Origin: an uncultured Bacteroidales bacterium
GTDB taxonomy: Bacteria; Bacteroidota; Bacteroidia; Bacteroidales; UBA4417
NCBI GenBank assembly: GCA_903879715.1
Contig: CAIRMR010000064.1
Coordinates: 1-56,452 of the forward strand
DNA length: 56,452 bases
Reading direction: 5' to 3'
Shown: piece after piece, positions 37,492 to 45,406 of the stretch
Layout: each line of letters opens with the position of its first letter
Numbering within the stretch: position 1 is the stretch's first letter
Notes under the pieces: model-generated
The model's input: the letters and a program-made list of their open reading frames with translations, nothing else
Told to the model about the DNA's origin: nothing
The model's database searches: none
Made by a program: the position numbers and the translations under genes

Positions 37492-37499
37492 CAAATATA
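37492..37499 (-). promoter_or_regulatory. retained -7 promoter element of truncated OmpA copy 3
   Basis: Reads TATATTTG on the minus strand, the same element found before copy 4. It now lies directly before mid-gene sequence of copy 3. Confidence 0.5.
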
Positions 37500-37720
37500 A
37501 AAAAATTGATTTTGGAGTTTAATGCATTAAAAAATACTATTTCTAATGTTGACGTTAATTACCGATAAAAATGGAGGATCAGCCCTACTGAAAATCGATA
37601 ATTATCATACAATCTGACACAAGAGCCAGGCAATATTCATGGAAGAATAAAGGTATGAATGAAAAAACTGCCTTAACTCTTTTCACCCGCCATATAATTA
37701 TCCTGGTATAAAAAAGCAAA

Positions 37721-37748
37721 AAAAAGACCGGAAAAAATCCAGTCTTTT
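37721..37748 (-). terminator. terminator after OmpA copy 4
   Basis: AAAAAGAC-C-GG pairs with CC-A-GTCTTTT around a 7-nt A-rich loop, with T-runs on the minus-strand 3' side. It lies 27 bp beyond the stop codon. Confidence 0.75.
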
Positions 37749-37774
37749 CTAATATGCAGATATTTTAATTAAAT

Positions 37775-39298
37775 CTATTTTATCGACCTGATTTCTACCC
37801 TGCGGTTTTTAGCACGTCCATCTTTGGTTTTATTAGAGGCAACAGGTTTACCTTCCCCTGAGAAGAATTTGCTTAACCGATCTTTGCTTATCCCTTGCTT
37901 AGCAAGATAATTGATAACAAAGTCGGCACGCTTTTCTGAAAGCTTCATATTATAAGCTGCAGGTCCCTGTGAATCTGCATATCCTTCAATGGATAATTTA
38001 GTATCTGAGTTTTCCTTCATACTGGCAACGACTTCATCAAGATCCTTTATGAATTTAGTGACCAATACGGTTTTATCAAAGTTAAAGTATACAACTTTGT
38101 AGTATTCGATCTGCTTAACCTCAGGACATCCAAAGTTAGCAGCTACGCCAAATACATCAGGACATTTGTCTAAATTATCTGCAATACCATCAGCATCAGT
38201 ATCCGGACAGCCATTATACTGAGCAAGGCCTTTAACGTCAGGGCATGCATCGTCCAAGTCAGTAATCCCGTCGCCATCACGATCCGGACAGCCGGCAAGT
38301 TCTTTTATACCTGCAACATCAGGACATACATCATCTTTATCGGCAATTCTATCATTGTCCTTGTCAGGACATCCGTTAAGATCTTTGTTTCCTATTGCAT
38401 CAGGACAATCATCCTCACTATCCGTTATACCATCTCCGTCTGTATCAGGACAACCTATAAATTCAGGTTTCCCCGCAATGTCCGGGCAGGCATCATCTTT
38501 ATCGGCAATCCTGTCATTGTCTTTATCGGGACAACCGGCCAAATCAATTTTGCCAAAAGTTTCAACACATAAGTCATCTTTATCTCTGACTCCGTCACCA
38601 TCAGTATCTTTAACACCAAAATTGATCTGTAACCCGGCTGAAGTATAACTATAATGGTCGTAATTTTTCTTATTATTACCAATGGTAAAGTCAAGCTTGG
38701 TGTCACTAAATACTGTCCGATCACCGTATTCGATATTAACAGAAAAGGTATTACTTAACCTCAAAGCAACACCACCACCTATTGGAAGGACAAATGTATT
38801 TTGTCTTGTATCATGTTCATCAATAACAATATGTGTCGAATAATTTTCGAGTTTCGACTTGTAAGAAGAAAAACCTGCACCAGTAAAAACATAAAAATTA
38901 GCGAATCTCTTAGAATTATATTTTGCAAAAAGCTCGTTGATATTGATAGTTAGATGAAGAGCAGCATCCCATAGGTTCGATGTTAATAGTTTATTTTGGT
39001 CAGACCTTTTACTATATAAATTATCTTTCACGAACTGACTGCGAACTCCAAATATCGGGCTAAGTTGATACCCTAGAATAGCACCGAATCCAAGTCTCTG
39101 ATCCTGATTCCAAAAATCATCCTTGTTGAAGTCCCCAAAATACTGGCTCACTCCAACATTTGGCTGCAGGTATCCGTAACCTTTAAACGGCACATTGAAG
39201 TTGTTTTTTTGTGCAAAAGTTGTGTTACAAACACTGATTATTGCAATAATTAAAAAAACAACAACCGCTAATCGGGTAATCCCATGGAATTTGCTCAT
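37775..39298 (-). CDS. OmpA-family protein with six TSP type 3 repeats (array copy 4)
   Basis: A 507-aa outer-membrane protein with signal peptide (VVVFLIIAIISVCNTTFAQ), OmpA-type barrel (YLQPNVGVSQYFGDFNKD ... VNIEYGDRTVFSDTKLDF), six thrombospondin type 3 units and a peptidoglycan-binding OmpA domain (LSEKRADFVINYLAKQG, KNRRVEIRSIK). Two of the units read DKDNDRIADKDD, with Arg in place of the usual Gly of DxDxDG, which may weaken calcium binding there. It is the most upstream member of the array by direction of transcription and has its own promoter and terminator. Confidence 0.92.
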   Translation of the reverse strand: MSKFHGITRLAVVVFLIIAIISVCNTTFAQKNNFNVPFKGYGYLQPNVGVSQYFGDFNKDDFWNQDQRLGFGAILGYQLSPIFGVRSQFVKDNLYSKRSDQNKLLTSNLWDAALHLTININELFAKYNSKRFANFYVFTGAGFSSYKSKLENYSTHIVIDEHDTRQNTFVLPIGGGVALRLSNTFSVNIEYGDRTVFSDTKLDFTIGNNKKNYDHYSYTSAGLQINFGVKDTDGDGVRDKDDLCVETFGKIDLAGCPDKDNDRIADKDDACPDIAGKPEFIGCPDTDGDGITDSEDDCPDAIGNKDLNGCPDKDNDRIADKDDVCPDVAGIKELAGCPDRDGDGITDLDDACPDVKGLAQYNGCPDTDADGIADNLDKCPDVFGVAANFGCPEVKQIEYYKVVYFNFDKTVLVTKFIKDLDEVVASMKENSDTKLSIEGYADSQGPAAYNMKLSEKRADFVINYLAKQGISKDRLSKFFSGEGKPVASNKTKDGRAKNRRVEIRSIK

Positions 39299-39339
39299 AA
39301 AATGCTTATTAAAGAATACTCATAAAATCGAATTATTCA

Positions 39340-39347
39340 CAAATATA
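39340..39347 (-). promoter_or_regulatory. -7 promoter element for OmpA copy 4
   Basis: Reads TATATTTG on the minus strand, a perfect TAnnTTTG, 42 bp before the start codon, the same spacing as in copy 2. Confidence 0.55.
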
Positions 39348-39526
39348 GTTAAAAACAGTCTTATAATCCAAAATTCTCCGACAAATTAAATTTTAAAAGT
39401 CTGAATATTTAACTTATCATTTTAGAAGGAATAGATTTACAATTGATTTCATCCTTTACAAATTGAAACTTTAAACGCAGGTAAAGTTACATTCCTGGAT
39501 TTAATATTGATAATTAATACTCTTAT

Positions 39527-40066
39527 TTATTCCAGGCATTTCTTAAATCTTGTATAACAGTGATACAATACAATAGCCGCAGTTACAGAAACATTGAAAG
39601 AATGCTTGGTTCCAAACTGCGGTATTTCAATACAGGCATCCACAATTTCCATAACAGGATCGCTTATTCCTGTAACTTCATTTCCAAATATCAATGCTAT
39701 TTTTTCAGAAGCAACAGGAGAATAATCTTCCAGATTTATACTATCAGCTGCCTGCTCGATTGCAATTACCTTATAACCAAGTTCTTTCAATTGATGCACT
39801 GCTAGTGATGTGTCGGCAAAGTATTGCCATTTAACTGATTCGGTTGCGCCTAATGCTGATTTATTGATTTCCCGGTTGGGCGGAGTCGCCGTAATGCCAC
39901 ACAAATACAATTCCTCAATCCGGAAGGCATCCGAAGTCCGGAAAACAGATCCGATATTGTGCTGGCTCCTGACATTGTCGAGAACACAGATTACAGGAAG
40001 CTTGCCTAGTTCATTAAATTTTTCAACACTAACCCTGTTGAGTTCGTCCATAGTAAGTTTACGCAT
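39527..40066 (-). CDS. SpoU/TrmH-family RNA 2'-O-methyltransferase
   Basis: A 179-aa SPOUT-class methyltransferase that uses S-adenosylmethionine to methylate ribose in tRNA or rRNA. Motif 1 is LDNVRSQHNIGSVFRTSDAF (residues about 29-48), motif 2 is IALIFGNEVTGIS and motif 3 is IEIPQFGTKHSFNVSVTAAI, which contains the trefoil knot. It lacks an N-terminal substrate-binding extension, like the short TrmL/TrmH-type enzymes; the target nucleotide cannot be decided. It is divergent from mutS. Confidence 0.92.
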   Translation of the reverse strand: MRKLTMDELNRVSVEKFNELGKLPVICVLDNVRSQHNIGSVFRTSDAFRIEELYLCGITATPPNREINKSALGATESVKWQYFADTSLAVHQLKELGYKVIAIEQAADSINLEDYSPVASEKIALIFGNEVTGISDPVMEIVDACIEIPQFGTKHSFNVSVTAAIVLYHCYTRFKKCLE

Positions 40067-40083
40067 AATCAGGAATTATCAGG

Positions 40084-40117
40084 CAAATTTATGTGTTTTA
40101 TTATGCCGGCAAATGTA
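40084..40117 (-). promoter_or_regulatory. candidate promoter elements for the SpoU methyltransferase gene
   Basis: Two minus-strand matches to TAnnTTTG lie upstream of the start codon: TAAATTTG (40084-40091) and TACATTTG (40110-40117). I cannot tell which is used. Confidence 0.4.
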
Positions 40118-40167
40118 AAATTTATTAACACTTCCCCTGAATAAGAAATAATCCTGACAGATAATCC

Positions 40168-40175
40168 TATATTTG
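40168..40175 (+). promoter_or_regulatory. -7 promoter element for mutS
   Basis: TATATTTG, a perfect TAnnTTTG, 25 bp before the GTG start of mutS. Confidence 0.55.
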
Positions 40176-40200
40176 CCATACCAAATAATCGAATAAAGAA

Positions 40201-42834
40201 GTGGCAAAAGGCAAAGAATCTGAAGAAATTGTGGTAACACCACTTATGAAACAGTACAATACCATCAAGGCGAAATACCCTGATGCGCTGTTATTGTTCA
40301 GAGTCGGGGATTTTTATGAAACCTTCGGTTCTGACGCCATTAAAGCGTCGGAAATACTGGGTATTATTCTTACGCGCCGGGCAAATGGTTCGGCAGCGTA
40401 TATTGAACTTGCCGGTTTTCCGCATCACTCACTCGATACATACCTCCCCAAACTGGTCAGGGCCGGATACAGGGTTGCTATCTGCGATCAGCTTGAAGAT
40501 CCGAAACTAACAAAAACAATCGTCAAGCGGGGAGTTACAGAACTGGTAACTCCGGGCGTTTCGTACAACGATAAAATTCTTGAGAATAAGGAGAATAATT
40601 TCCTGGCTTGCATCCACTTGCTGCCAAAAGCTTCCGGAATTGCCTTCCTGGATATTTCTACAGGTGAGTTTTTAGTAGCGCAAGGCTCAAACGAATATAT
40701 TGAAAAGCTTCTGCAGACTTTTCGTCCATCAGAAGTAATTGTTCAAAAGAATAAACGCCAGCAGTTTATTGAAACCTTTGGCGACAAATTTTATTTCTCT
40801 TATTTTGATGAATGGGTTTTTACTATTGAGTTCACCAAAGATTTACTGCTCAAGCAATTCGGAACAGTTTCACTCAAAGGATTTGGAATTAGTGAACTTG
40901 AGAACGGTGTAATTGCAGCCGGAATCGCTTTGTATTACCTTTCGGAAACGCAGCACGATAAAGTACAGCATATCTGCAAAATATCGCGTATTGAGGAAGA
41001 TCATTATGTGTGGCTCGACAAATTTACTATCCGTAACCTCGAATTGCTTCAATCGCCTAACGATAACGCGAATACGCTTCTGTCAACCATCGATCAGACC
41101 ATCTCACCAATGGGTTCACGATTACTGAAGCGCTGGATATTACTTCCGCTCAAGGACCGGCTACCGGTAAGCGAACGACATGAAATAGTTGATTATTATA
41201 TTCAAAATGAATCATTTACCGAGGTAGTTGAACAACATATCAAAACCATAGGCGACCTCGAAAGGCTGATTTCGAAAGTAGCGGTCAGCAGGGTAAATCC
41301 GCGTGAAGTATTGCAGATACGTCGCGCTTTGCAGGCACTATTGCCGATAAAGTCTGCCTGCCTGAGCGCTACGCACGAAGCACTTAACCACCTGGGAGCA
41401 CAAATAAATCCATGCGAACTTATTGCCGATAAAATCGGGCAGACCATACAGGATGATCCTCCGACCATGGTTTCGAAAGGACAGGTAATTGCTGCCGGTG
41501 TTTCAGCCGAACTTGATGAGCTGAGGGGACTTGCATATTCAGGTAAAGATTATCTCATTAAACTTCAGCAACGTGAAATTGAGCGAACAGGAATTACTTC
41601 GCTAAAAGTAAGTTTTAATAATGTTTTCGGATACTACCTCGAAGTTACCAATTCGCATAAGGACAAGGTACCACCAGAGTGGATGCGGAAACAGACCCTG
41701 GTAAACGCTGAACGGTATATCACCGAGGAACTGAAGGAATATGAACAAAAAATCCTGGGTGCCGAAGAAAAAATATTTGATATTGAAAACAGGCTGTACA
41801 ATGAATTAATACTTCACCTCGCCGAGTATGTGCAGCCTATTCAACTCAATGCCCAACTAATTGCACGTCTCGATTGCCTGCTCTCTTTTGCCCGCGTGGC
41901 TAAGCTTAACAACTATGTAAAGCCTAAATTAAACGATTCGTATACGCTCGCAATTAAAAACGGCCGTCACCCGGTAATTGAAAAACATTTGCCTGCAGGT
42001 GAAGAATACATCGCGAACGACGTTATGCTGGATAACGACGGTCAGCAGATCATTATCCTGACCGGACCCAATATGTCGGGAAAATCAGCTCTGCTGAGGC
42101 AAACTGCCCTGATTGTACTCATGGCACAGATCGGAAGCTTTGTGCCTGCTGATGAAGCTAAAATAGGCATGGTGGATAAAATATTTACCCGTGTAGGAGC
42201 TTCGGATAATATAACTTCCGGCGAATCGACCTTTATGGTTGAAATGAACGAAACCGCCAGTATCCTGAATAACATTTCGAACCGCAGCCTGATACTGCTT
42301 GATGAAATCGGGCGTGGCACAAGTACATACGATGGTATTTCCATTGCCAGGGCTATTGCCGAATACCTGCACGATCATCCTCTTTATCGTGCAAAGGTGT
42401 TGTTTGCTACACACTACCACGAACTGAACGAAATGGCCACGAGCAAACCCCGTATCCGCAATTTTCATGTTGCTGTAAAAGAAATCGGGAAGAAAGTAAT
42501 TTTCCTGCGTAAGCTGACTCCTGGTGGCAGCGAACACAGTTTTGGTATACATGTGGCCCGAATGGCCGGCATGCCGGGAAGTGTGTTGCAAAGAGCCACC
42601 AACATACTTTCGCAGCTTGAAAAGAAGCATGTAACTGACGATCAGGAAAATGGAAGTATTTTATCGAAAAATGATAAAAAAGGGGAAGATTTACAATTAA
42701 GTTTTTTTCAGCTTGATGATCCGTTGCTGGAGCGTATCCGGGATGATATTATGGCTTTGGATATTAACACCTTAACGCCGGTGGAAGCATTGATGAAACT
42801 GAATGAGGTTAAAAATTTACTTAAAAAATATTAG
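40201..42834 (+). CDS. mutS: DNA mismatch repair protein MutS
   Basis: Recognises base mismatches and small loops and starts methyl-directed-type repair together with MutL. At 877 aa it is normal for bacterial MutS1. The mismatch-binding Phe-x-Glu motif is GDFYETF (F38, E40). The C-terminal ATPase has Walker [10 protein letters not shown] (621-629), the MutS signature around [15 protein letters not shown], Walker [17 protein letters not shown] and the TH loop [11 protein letters not shown]. The start codon is GTG, placed 25 bp after a promoter element and giving the MAKGKESEE-type leader followed by [16 protein letters not shown]. tRNA genes follow, with their own promoter. Confidence 0.98.
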   Translation: MAKGKESEEIVVTPLMKQYNTIKAKYPDALLLFRVGDFYETFGSDAIKASEILGIILTRRANGSAAYIELAGFPHHSLDTYLPKLVRAGYRVAICDQLEDPKLTKTIVKRGVTELVTPGVSYNDKILENKENNFLACIHLLPKASGIAFLDISTGEFLVAQGSNEYIEKLLQTFRPSEVIVQKNKRQQFIETFGDKFYFSYFDEWVFTIEFTKDLLLKQFGTVSLKGFGISELENGVIAAGIALYYLSETQHDKVQHICKISRIEEDHYVWLDKFTIRNLELLQSPNDNANTLLSTIDQTISPMGSRLLKRWILLPLKDRLPVSERHEIVDYYIQNESFTEVVEQHIKTIGDLERLISKVAVSRVNPREVLQIRRALQALLPIKSACLSATHEALNHLGAQINPCELIADKIGQTIQDDPPTMVSKGQVIAAGVSAELDELRGLAYSGKDYLIKLQQREIERTGITSLKVSFNNVFGYYLEVTNSHKDKVPPEWMRKQTLVNAERYITEELKEYEQKILGAEEKIFDIENRLYNELILHLAEYVQPIQLNAQLIARLDCLLSFARVAKLNNYVKPKLNDSYTLAIKNGRHPVIEKHLPAGEEYIANDVMLDNDGQQIIILTGPNMSGKSALLRQTALIVLMAQIGSFVPADEAKIGMVDKIFTRVGASDNITSGESTFMVEMNETASILNNISNRSLILLDEIGRGTSTYDGISIARAIAEYLHDHPLYRAKVLFATHYHELNEMATSKPRIRNFHVAVKEIGKKVIFLRKLTPGGSEHSFGIHVARMAGMPGSVLQRATNILSQLEKKHVTDDQENGSILSKNDKKGEDLQLSFFQLDDPLLERIRDDIMALDINTLTPVEALMKLNEVKNLLKKY

Positions 42835-42841
42835 ATAAGCT

Positions 42842-42870
42842 TTTGGAATTGGAAAATGTGTGTATATTTG
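42842..42870 (+). promoter_or_regulatory. promoter of the tRNA-Gly/tRNA-Leu pair
   Basis: TTTG at 42842-42845, 17-bp spacer, then TATATTTG at 42863-42870: both halves of the Bacteroidota promoter. The tRNA-Gly gene begins 22 bp further on. Confidence 0.7.
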
Positions 42871-42892
42871 CACCTCCAAAACGGTTAATACT

Positions 42893-42965
<73 letters not shown>

Positions 42966-42976
42966 CAGCCAAAAAG

Positions 42977-43006
42977 CCTCCTGTAAGTTACACGGAGGTT
43001 TTTTTT
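42977..43006 (+). terminator. hairpin with T-run between the two tRNA genes
   Basis: CCTCC-TGT pairs with ACA-C-GGAGG (one bulged C), followed by eight Ts. It lies 11 bp after tRNA-Gly and just before tRNA-Leu. If it is efficient, tRNA-Leu depends on read-through or another promoter. Confidence 0.75.
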
Positions 43007-43011
43007 CAGGC

Positions 43012-43096
43012 GCCCGAATGGTGAAATAGGTAGACACGAAGGACTTAAAATCCTTTGGCCATTGCGGCCGTGCCGGTTCGATTCCGGCTTCGGGTA
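43012..43096 (+). tRNA. tRNA-Leu (TAA), integration site of the element
   Basis: An 85-nt class II tRNA with acceptor stem GCCCGAA/TTCGGGT (the first pair is G-T), anticodon loop CTTAAAA (anticodon TAA), a long variable arm GGCCATTGCGGCC and T-arm CCGGTTCGATTCCGG. CCA is not encoded. Its 3' end overlaps the left attachment repeat and the gene remains complete. Confidence 0.96.
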
Positions 43097-43100
43097 CAAA
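43083..43100 (+). repeat. left attachment site (attL core)
   Basis: TCCGGCTTCGGGTACAAA, the T-arm and acceptor 3' end of tRNA-Leu, repeated exactly at the right end. A TTCG two bases upstream is also shared. Confidence 0.9.
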
Positions 43101-43314
43101 TTGAAGAGGTTAATAAACCATTTAATAGACTGTTTTACAGTAAGTTAAATAGCTTATTAGCCTTTTTTGTTTTATGCTTTTTGTCAACCGTTTGTCAATC
43201 TGATTATTTTAAGGCTATTCTTAGTCTGTTTTTCGCTTACCTCCTCATGACAATAATTCATGTTCAAGTAATGCAGTTTTATACAAATCTTGGGCAATCG
43301 CAATTAATTATAAA

Positions 43315-43860
43315 TTACCAGTTATCTTTTTTGCTAATATTTTTTGATGTCATAAATGAATTTAGTGATTCGATCAATTGATTTGTCTGATTAAATGCAG
43401 ATGTTTTTATCTCATTCCATTGTTTATTGGGTATGCTCATTGTTCCGCATGCGGCCTTTTCATTCATCATATCACCACCGCTACCTACTCCACTATTAGC
43501 AAATTCGTGATAAAGATCACATATTTCATATTTGTACCTACCCTCTTTTATCATCAGTTTAATGGTATAACGAACTAATCCATAATCATGAATACCCATT
43601 AGGTGTGCATAAACACGAAATGCACCCTTCCCCACAATCTTCCCTGATTCTTTATCCCTTAACTGGATGACTTCTTTTGAATCATTATATGTCTTAGCAA
43701 ACCACTCATTAGCCTTAACAAACAGTTCATTTTGGGTGACACTATCAACTTTTATCACATCTGTAAATAGAATCTTATTTGTTTCTTTATCTATTGGCCA
43801 ATTTTGAGAGTGAGCAGAAAAAGAAATCAAAATAGCGAGAACTGTAAATAGCTTTTTCAT
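43315..43860 (-). CDS. DUF4468-type exported protein (cargo gene)
   Basis: A 181-aa exported protein with a signal peptide (MKKLFTVLAILISFSAHSQ). The segment VTQNELFVKANEWFAKTYNDSKEVIQLRDKESG and the following GKGAFRVYAHLMG region match the DUF4468 domain (TBP-like fold) widespread in Bacteroidota; its function is unknown. The start is set at the signal-peptide Met, nine codons inside the longest open frame. It is the gene closest to attL and belongs to the element by position, though its composition is host-like. Confidence 0.75.
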   Translation of the reverse strand: MKKLFTVLAILISFSAHSQNWPIDKETNKILFTDVIKVDSVTQNELFVKANEWFAKTYNDSKEVIQLRDKESGKIVGKGAFRVYAHLMGIHDYGLVRYTIKLMIKEGRYKYEICDLYHEFANSGVGSGGDMMNEKAACGTMSIPNKQWNEIKTSAFNQTNQLIESLNSFMTSKNISKKDNW

Positions 43861-43980
43861 TTGTTTTGATTTTTGGGGTTCCCTCAAAGTTCAACAAATA
43901 TTTATTATGTATCCATGTGAAAAGTGAATTTATTTTCAAAAATAAGAATAGGATAAATTCACTTAGTTAAATCATAACAA

Positions 43981-44493
43981 TTATTGTTTATAGGGATAGC
44001 AATTTGCATCTGCAATTGAATATTCACCTGAAGAGGTTGCAGTTTTTATTAATACCTCATCAATATAAATATTTACTGTAACTCGTTTTGACCCTTCCGT
44101 GTTTTGCCCTGTAATATAAGCAAAGTCAGTACCTTTTAAAGTAACTTTTTTTTCCCAATAATTCCTTCCCTTTTCGTGATCCATACCTCCGGTTGCATTA
44201 TTATACCCTACATCAAAACTTGCTCCGCTTACTTTGTATGTAATTTGATAGGTTTTTTCTTTTGCTTCAGCTGTTTTGGATTGATCCATTAAATCCATCG
44301 CTCCAAATAATACGAGGATAAACAAAGCTATAATTGCCGCCCATTTTTTCCCATCTTTAAGAATCCCAATAAAAGAAAAAATCAAACCTAAAATTATCGG
44401 TATTGTAATATAGAATTTAGGAAGAGATACTGAAAAAATTGCTAAAACAAGGGCAATAATTCCAAACGTGATACTTTTATTTTGCTTTTCCAT
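43981..44493 (-). CDS. membrane-anchored protein with MmpS-like C-terminal domain (cargo gene)
   Basis: A 170-aa protein. Residues 10-70 form about three membrane segments (IALVLAIFSVSLPKFYITIP, IILGLIFSFIGIL, WAAIIALFILVLFG), like DUF4190-type small membrane proteins. The exported C-terminal domain (YQITYKVSGASFDVGYNNATGG ... DFAYITGQNTEGSKRVTVNI) resembles MmpS-like beta-sandwich domains. The pair of membrane anchor plus beta domain and the neighbouring exported protein suggest an envelope function, but no role is known. A promoter element lies 43 bp upstream of the start. Confidence 0.7.
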   Translation of the reverse strand: MEKQNKSITFGIIALVLAIFSVSLPKFYITIPIILGLIFSFIGILKDGKKWAAIIALFILVLFGAMDLMDQSKTAEAKEKTYQITYKVSGASFDVGYNNATGGMDHEKGRNYWEKKVTLKGTDFAYITGQNTEGSKRVTVNIYIDEVLIKTATSSGEYSIADANCYPYKQ

Positions 44494-44535
44494 TTTTAAA
44501 AATGTTTGTAATGATTTTTACATATTATAATTAAA

Positions 44536-44543
44536 CAAATATA
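44536..44543 (-). promoter_or_regulatory. -7 promoter element for the membrane cargo gene
   Basis: Reads TATATTTG on the minus strand, 43 bp before the start codon. Confidence 0.5.
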
Positions 44544-44639
44544 AGAAACAAATACGTTTAATTTTTCATTGAAATATTTTTTTTATTGAAAACCAGATCA
44601 ATCGGCCCGGCTCTATGTATATTAAAAAACAACGAGAAT

Positions 44640-44970
44640 TTGAATACTAACTTTTACTAACAGTTGAATGCTAAGTTTTGCTAAGTTATGAAGTTCAAGT
44701 TTTCTCCAGTTCACACTTGAATAAAATGTTTTGAATGTTAAGTTTTGTTAGGTTCTGACTATTAACAAAAGTTAACTTTCAATTTCATGTTTTAGCCTGT
44801 GCTATCCCTTTTTTATAGTGTAAGAAAACTATTCGCCTGGCTCTTTATTCTAAGATAATTCACTGTTATTTCACTGTTCTATCACAGATAACGCTTCTTT
44901 TTATAGTGTTCAGTTCGTACAGTTTTGGGCTGCCTATAACTGTTCTATTACAGTTCTATTACTGTTAATG
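44640..44970. repeat. iteron-like repeats in a 500-bp non-coding region of the element
   Basis: The 27-bp unit TTGAATGCTAAGTTTTGCTAAGT... occurs at 44664 and, with four changes, at 44731; a weaker copy starts at 44640, and an inverted TTAACAAAAGTTAACTT lies at 44763-44779. A second set follows: CACTGTTATTTCACTGTTCTATCAC (about 44861-44885) and ACTGTTCTATTACAG (from 44939), with more CTGTT copies to 44966. There is no gene in 44494-44996. A replication origin, transfer origin or partition site are all possible. Confidence 0.6.
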
Positions 44971-44996
44971 GGTGTTTATTCTTGATTAATTCTTGA

Positions 44997-45248
44997 TTAA
45001 TCCCATCCGCCATGGAACGGCTCGCCTTTGTCGATGGGTACGGTTTCAACTTTCGGCAAAACATACGGTATCAATTTTACTAAAATCTCGATCCTGTCTT
45101 TATTATCCAGTTTATTTAAATTAACTGGGAGGTTTTCCAACTCTTCAAACATGATGTTTTTTAATACTGTCCGAAGTTCTTTCGTTAACTTGTTTTCAGT
45201 CCCTGGCTGCCTGCCTCCGGTTTTCGGTGTTCCTTTTATACGTGCCAT
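44997..45248 (-). CDS. small mobile-element-associated protein
   Basis: An 83-aa cytosolic protein. It begins MARIKGTPKTGGRQPGTENK, the basic GGRxxGxxNK pattern shared by DUF5681-type and phage/element small proteins, and continues with a helical region rich in Leu (ELRTVLKNIMFEELENLP...IEILVKLIPYVLPKVE). Its function is unknown; a DNA-binding role is plausible from the basic start. It is in the same transcript as the two genes before it, starting 20 bp after the 44-aa gene. Confidence 0.75.
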   Translation of the reverse strand: MARIKGTPKTGGRQPGTENKLTKELRTVLKNIMFEELENLPVNLNKLDNKDRIEILVKLIPYVLPKVETVPIDKGEPFHGGWD

Positions 45249-45268
45249 AATTTCTAAATTAATCTGTT

Positions 45269-45403
45269 TTAGATATTCCCATAAAGCAGAGAAAGTATTT
45301 TTTGCGCTGCTCTGGTATCGCCTTTTATTGCTTTGTCTATTAATTTTTGAGCTTCAATTTCAACTTCGGGGAGGTATGTTTTTACTTTCGGTTTAGTTTT
45401 CAT
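45269..45403 (-). CDS. 44-aa small protein
   Basis: A short open frame beginning MKTKPKVKTYLPEVEIEAQK and ending LLYGNI, with a helical amphipathic middle part (IEAQKLIDKAIKGDTRAAQKI). It starts 3 bp after the stop of the polymerase-like gene and ends 20 bp before the next gene, fitting the operon exactly. It is similar in character to other tiny proteins in Bacteroidota elements. I cannot assign a function and it may not be real, but it fills what would otherwise be a 158-bp hole. Confidence 0.5.
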   Translation of the reverse strand: MKTKPKVKTYLPEVEIEAQKLIDKAIKGDTRAAQKILSLLYGNI

Positions 45404-45406
45404 AAA

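Noticed and set aside
42085-42630. 181-aa frame opposite the mutS ATPase region
   Set aside because: A shadow of mutS codon use with no motif of its own.
44640-44970. CRISPR array
   Set aside because: Repeats are few, degenerate and irregularly spaced, without spacers of constant length, and no cas gene is in the window.
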